Of a DNA stretch of 59,168 bases, positions 56,143 through 59,168 are shown in pieces (within the stretch, counting starts at the first letter, position 1; each line of letters opens with the position of its first letter). Under the pieces are notes generated by a model. The model did no database searches and was not told where the DNA came from. It saw only the letters and a list, made by a program, of their open reading frames with translations. Source of the stretch: Streptococcus cristatus (GTDB lineage Bacteria > Bacillota > Bacilli > Lactobacillales > Streptococcaceae); NCBI RefSeq assembly GCF_003943465.1, contig NZ_RJPR01000012.1, forward strand, positions 18,940-78,107. The letters run 5' to 3'. The position numbers were made by a program, and so were the translations under genes.

Positions 56143-56271
56143 CTATTTTGTGTACTTAATACGCAGTCTGTTTCTGATTTTTTCATATTCACTTTTAGAC
56201 AACAATTCTTTAGAGTATAAAAAATTAAGCATTGATAACTGAAGACTATATTTTACGACTGTTTGTTCCAA
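56143..56271 (-). CDS. Small SHOCT-like protein upstream of the recombinase
   Basis: A 42-residue frame starting at TTG 56271 behind AGGAGG (56279-56284 region): LEQTVVKYSLQLSMLNFLYS, then KELLSKSEYEKIRNRLRIKY. The pattern hydrophobic helix, then L-L-S-x-x-E-Y-E-x-I-x-x-x-L is a SHOCT-like motif. Micro-genes of this kind sit upstream of large serine recombinases in many Firmicute elements. It lies between the recombinase and the 53-residue ORF, overlapping the latter by 19 bases. Confidence 0.65.
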   Translation of the reverse strand: MEQTVVKYSLQLSMLNFLYSKELLSKSEYEKIRNRLRIKYTK

Positions 56272-56414
56272 AAATTTTCCTCCTGATAACGTGTTACTTT
56301 ATCATTTCCTCCGTGGGTATGACTGGTTAGATCATTCATGGGCATCTCACCCGCTGTCCTTTTACGTTGGCAGCCTGAACGTTCAGAAGTATCATTATAA
56401 TTATTTGTAGTCAT
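56253..56414 (-). CDS. 53-residue micro-protein at the head of the recombinase operon
   Basis: ATG 56414 to TAA 56253: MTTNNYNDTSERSGCQRKR, then TAGEMPMNDLTSHTHGGNDK and VTRYQEENFWNKQS. Basic and polar, with one Cys and two His. I do not recognise a family. Its end overlaps the start of the SHOCT-like gene, and its coding-like frame and tight arrangement suggest a real gene. No clear ribosome site precedes it. Confidence 0.5.
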   Translation of the reverse strand: MTTNNYNDTSERSGCQRKRTAGEMPMNDLTSHTHGGNDKVTRYQEENFWNKQS

Positions 56415-56646
56415 GGCAGATAGAGAACCACTCTATTTTATAGTTGACAAATAATCGCTCCTATCATGGCGTATCGCACTAAATTGCTCGACAAATAAGA
56501 AAGTTCCACCTCGGTCTATTCAGTTGTCAATGAACAAATCAAGTATCTTAAAGTAAAAATACCTTAAATTTAGTTTATCTAACTCTTTTCTAAAATATTA
56601 TTTTAGTGACAACATGTCACTAAAAAAAGTAAGGCTAATATTAAAT
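56415..56646. other. A+T-rich gap between the recombinase unit and an XRE pseudogene
   Basis: No gene is seen. GACAAATAA occurs twice (near 56454 and 56493), and a TATAAAAT-like box lies on the minus strand close to 56440, a possible promoter for the recombinase unit. Confidence 0.35.
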
Positions 56647-56877
56647 TCACTTTTTATAGTACTGAAGTCTATGGCTGTATTTAAAATCTACTCTACCAAC
56701 TATATAATCTAAACTGACATCATATTATTCAGCTAACTTGATCAAATCAAAAATATCTATCCTTCTGTTTCCTTCCTCATATCTAGAATATGTAGAACGG
56801 CTACAATTTAATAATTGGGCAATATTTTCTTGTGTTAAATCTGCATCTTCCCTCAAATTACGGATACGAACAAACAT
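56647..56877 (-). pseudogene. XRE-family regulator with one in-frame stop
   Basis: From ATG 56877 (MFVRIRNLREDADLTQENIA), a complete HTH region (LLNCSRSTYSRYEEGNR) is followed by DIFDLIKLAE and TAA at 56725-56727. The same frame continues YDVSLDYIVGRVDFKYS and ends at TGA 56647, which restores the expected 76-residue length (LAxYYDVSxDYLVG is usual). TAT-to-TAA is the simplest lesion. The HTH half could still be made as a 50-residue protein. Confidence 0.78.
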
Positions 56878-57065
56878 TGTACTCCTCCTAATTATCCTGA
56901 GTATAATCATATTTGAAGGGAGTTTCGTTTTTTGTGACAACTCGTCACAAAGTTGTTCAAAATAATCTTGGATTCTCTAGTCTAGCTTACAATAAAATTT
57001 TTAATGTATTTTTTCATCCTTTGTTAGAAGATTCCTTTAGGTAGTGCCTGGAACAGCACATTATT

Positions 57066-57242
57066 CCCAAATATAAATTAGGACATGACATAGCACACAA
57101 TCTTAACTATGAAGAGCTCTTTAGTAATATTATTTTAGATGTCAAGTTAGAACTCTCTAACAATTTGGTAAAGCACATCGTTGAGTGATTAGTTATTACA
57201 AGAAAAAATTGGTTGTTCTCTCTGAGTTTAGTTAAAGATTGA
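57066..57242 (+). mobile_element. Diverged IS66-family transposase remnant (C-terminal part)
   Basis: The plus strand reads KYKLGHDIAHNLNYEELF, then DVKLELSNNLVKHIVE, stop, LVITRKNWLFS. The ELSNNLAERAI-x-x-xVIGRKNWLFS motif is the C-terminal signature of IS66 transposases. One in-frame TGA and several changed conserved residues show long decay. Confidence 0.7.
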
Positions 57243-57782
57243 GCTGTAGCTATCATTATGAGCTTGATTATGACAACTAATAGATTCAGAAAACTTTATC
57301 GGCTTACCTTACCACGCGTTCCCCAAATGAACAAACTCTGGTAAAACAGGGAGGACTATAGGCATATTTACCATAACACTAACAGTACAGAAACACTATT
57401 TTTAATAATCGAGTAGAAACTATTTTTGGTCACTAACACCACCTTATGTACCGTTCGAAATACAACAGTTCAACTAAAGTTTCGTTAGAACAGTTCGAAT
57501 TTCCACATCTACCTATGTATGATTTCATTTCTCTTATGCCGTCCAATATTTGTGAAGAGCATATTTCAGCATACATTCTGTGAGAAGCATCTTTACATAC
57601 AAGAATTATTGCGAATAGAATGTTGTAGGTAGATTATCATTTAATTCTTCAATCCTTAGCCTCACTTCGACTACAGAAATTTCTTCACTACTATGCTGTC
57701 TGCTGACTTCTTATGATTCGTTCTTACTACATCTTTAACGATATCGTTTATGAGATCTCATGGGGTATGTTGTACCAAATGC
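57243..57782. other. Non-coding stretch
   Basis: A 540-base A+T-rich gap between two insertion-sequence remnants. I see no gene, RNA or clear repeat in it; it may be further decayed insertion-sequence DNA. Confidence 0.5.
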
Positions 57783-58070
57783 AATCCTGGGTATAATCTT
57801 TAAATCGCAACGGAAAACCCATTTGTTCTTCATTATGATATTTTTCCAAATCAGGCGGATACTAAAACCCTTTTGCCATTTCTCGAAACTTACCCACATG
57901 ACTTAAAGATTGTTGTTGCAGATGCAAGATACGGAAGTGAAGAGAACCTTCTTCGTTTGGATGAGAGCAATGTGAACTATTTGATTAAGTATGCCATGTT
58001 TGATAAGGAACAGAAGAAAGCGTACAAACAGCTGGCTAGAAACTTGTCAAACTGGCACTATCACGATCAA
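57783..58070 (+). mobile_element. IS1182-family transposase fragment
   Basis: The plus strand reads NPGYNL, stop, IATENPFVLHYDIFPNQADTK, then ETYPHDLKIVVADARYGSEE and YLIKYAMFDKEQKKAYK. The PGYNLQ and VADAGYGSEEN motifs identify the IS1182 family (DDE transposase). The TAA at 57801-57803 stands for the usual Gln. At about 58070 the frame passes into IS66-type sequence. Confidence 0.75.
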
Positions 58071-58809
58071 CGTCGTAGCTGTGTGGTTGTCCAAGAATTC
58101 CTCGGTGATTATAATAGGTTTGTCTATTATGATATGTGGAGCGCCTATAGACAATTACCCAATGTCAAATTGTTCAATTGCTGGGCTCATGGTAGCCAGA
58201 AGTTTTTTGAAGCTACTCCAAAGGAAGCTGATCTATCGTCACTGGGGTTAAGTGTGATGCGATGTTTCGCATTGAGAAGCTTTGGGAAGTCTTAACACCA
58301 GATGAGCAGCTTCAAAAACAGCAAGAATAACTGAAACCTCTAATGAAGGAATTCTTTGATTGGTATCGCCAGCAAGTTGTCTTGTCTGGTTCTAAAATCG
58401 GAAAAGCCTTTGCATACCATCTCAAGTATGAAGAAACTTTCAATATAGTTTTAATAGATGGCTGCTTAGTTCTTTCCAATAATTTAGCAGAGATAGCTAT
58501 CAAGTCTTTGGTTATGGGACGTAAAAATTGTCTATTCTCCCAAAGTTACGAGGGATCCAAGGCGACAGTTGTCTTCATGAGCCTATTTCAGACCACTAAA
58601 CGACATCACTTGAATACCAAAAAAATATAAGCTATCTTCTAGAACATATTCCTAATGAGGAGAGTCTCGCAAAAAGAGAGACGCTAGAAGCTTATTTACC
58701 ATAGTCACAAACCATACAAAAAATTGTCGCTAAAAAAATCCAGAACGCCCCCTAGATAACAGGGAACAATTCTGGATTTTTTCTAGATACTTAGTTATGG
58801 GACGCTTAC
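58071..58809 (+). mobile_element. IS66-family element remnant with right terminal repeat
   Basis: EFLGDYNRFVYYDMWSAYRQL then CWAHGSQKFFEA give the DDE core of IS66 TnpC; after a shift near 58250 the frame reads FRIEKLWEVLTPDEQLQK, a TAA at 58328-58330, LKPLMKEFFDWYRQQ, then VLSNNLAEIAIKSLVMGRKN. A further shift leads to YLLEHIPNEESLAKRE. The 58801-58809 sequence GACGCTTAC is the reverse of GTAAGCGTC, the typical IS66 end, so it marks the right border. Confidence 0.78.
58735..58782. terminator. Hairpin inside the IS66 remnant
   Basis: AAAAATCCAGAA and TTCTGGATTTTTT form a 12-bp stem with T tract, past the transposase frame. It would end plus-strand transcripts. Confidence 0.65.
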
Positions 58810-58879
58810 AATACAACTTGCTTACTTAAGCGTAAGAAACCAGAATCGTAAAATCAATTACCTTGAAATCATGACTCAC

Positions 58880-58889
58880 GTTGTATTGT
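58880..58889. repeat. Inverted copy of ACAATACAAC
   Basis: GTTGTATTGT here is the exact inverse of ACAATACAAC at 58808-58817, which begins within the IS66 right end. The pair encloses about 60 bases between the insertion remnant and the final gene. Meaning unknown. Confidence 0.4.
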
Positions 58890-58932
58890 TTCATTGTTAA
58901 TCGTATTCAATTATTTAATTTTCGAGCAACAT

Positions 58933-59168
58933 TTAAACTAGATTTTGTCCTTTTAATTTGATTAGTTTAGGAAGAAGGGAAAATTCAAATCCCATAATCC
59001 AGATACAAACTAATAATTTAATACCTAAGCTTGTAGTTGACTGAATTGCTGTATAATAGTAAGTTACAGGTATAAGTATATTCCAATCACTCTGAAACGT
59101 GGTTAAAACAATAAGTATCAGCAAAATATTAGGTAAGACCTTAGCTAAAATGGAATCAAATCTTATAC
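58933..59168 (-). CDS. C-terminal part of an unidentified membrane protein, cut by the window edge
   Basis: The minus-strand frame is open from the window edge to a stop at 58933 (78 codons visible). It contains two hydrophobic segments, KVLPNILLILIVLTTF and GIKLLVCIWIMGFEF, and ends with a basic tail (LIKLKGQNLV). It resembles the last helices of a small polytopic protein, such as a transporter or immunity protein; no family is recognised. Confidence 0.5.
   Translation of the reverse strand, partial: IRFDSILAKVLPNILLILIVLTTFQSDWNILIPVTYYYTAIQSTTSLGIKLLVCIWIMGFEFSLLPKLIKLKGQNLV

Overview
The window looks like the chromosome of a viridans-group Streptococcus, closest in style to the sanguinis/gordonii group. 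The evidence is the set of genes (glycerol-3-phosphate oxidase GlpO, an LPXTG-anchored Xaa-Pro peptidase, an Mga-family regulator beside glpKOF, streptococcal type coaA and rpsT), the low G+C content, and the consensus promoters and catabolite (cre-like) sites. I did not assign a species.

The first 36.8 kb is ordinary core genome. From left to right it holds a membrane-anchored polysaccharide deacetylase; an eight-gene leftward nucleoside uptake and salvage operon (methyltransferase, pdp, deoC, cdd, nucleoside-binding lipoprotein, ABC ATPase, two permeases); rightward coaA and rpsT; a P-loop kinase-like gene; a TraX-family membrane protein lying between two 149-bp MITE-like repeats; yaaA; a DUF1836/hemolysin III pair under an operator-like palindrome; a CPBP protease; an ABC exporter; peptidases; divergent pepX-like and amylase genes with cre-like sites; glpK-glpO-glpF with an Mga-family regulator; small acidic proteins and a DUF4300 lipoprotein; and a neopullulanase with a strong cre site.

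From about 37 kb the window becomes accessory and more A+T-rich. First come a CPBP gene, a GNAT gene broken by one in-frame stop, and two diverged copies of a short non-coding repeat. Then follows an intact, tightly packed leftward operon, about 39.4-51.3 kb: a small HTH regulator, a GHKL (MutL/MORC-type) ATPase, a Z1-domain helicase-like ATPase, a DUF4420 PD-(D/E)XK nuclease, an AIPR protein, a cytosine-5 DNA methyltransferase, a nuclease-helicase fusion (PD-(D/E)XK plus DUF2075) and an HNH endonuclease. The GHKL/Z1/DUF4420/AIPR/methyltransferase core matches the predicted restriction-modification systems with MutL homologues known from comparative genomics; the last two genes look like an added nuclease arm.

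Upstream of that operon, in the same direction, is a decayed second conflict module resembling an ABC-three-component system. Its DUF2326-type ATPase has a stop codon and a frameshift, and two neighbouring genes each carry one in-frame stop. Next to it lies a large serine recombinase preceded by two micro-genes, with a perfect hairpin just past its stop codon. The right end is a graveyard of insertion sequences: a nonsense-mutated XRE regulator, two IS66-family remnants and an IS1182-family fragment joined in frame to IS66 sequence. The window ends inside an unidentified membrane protein gene.
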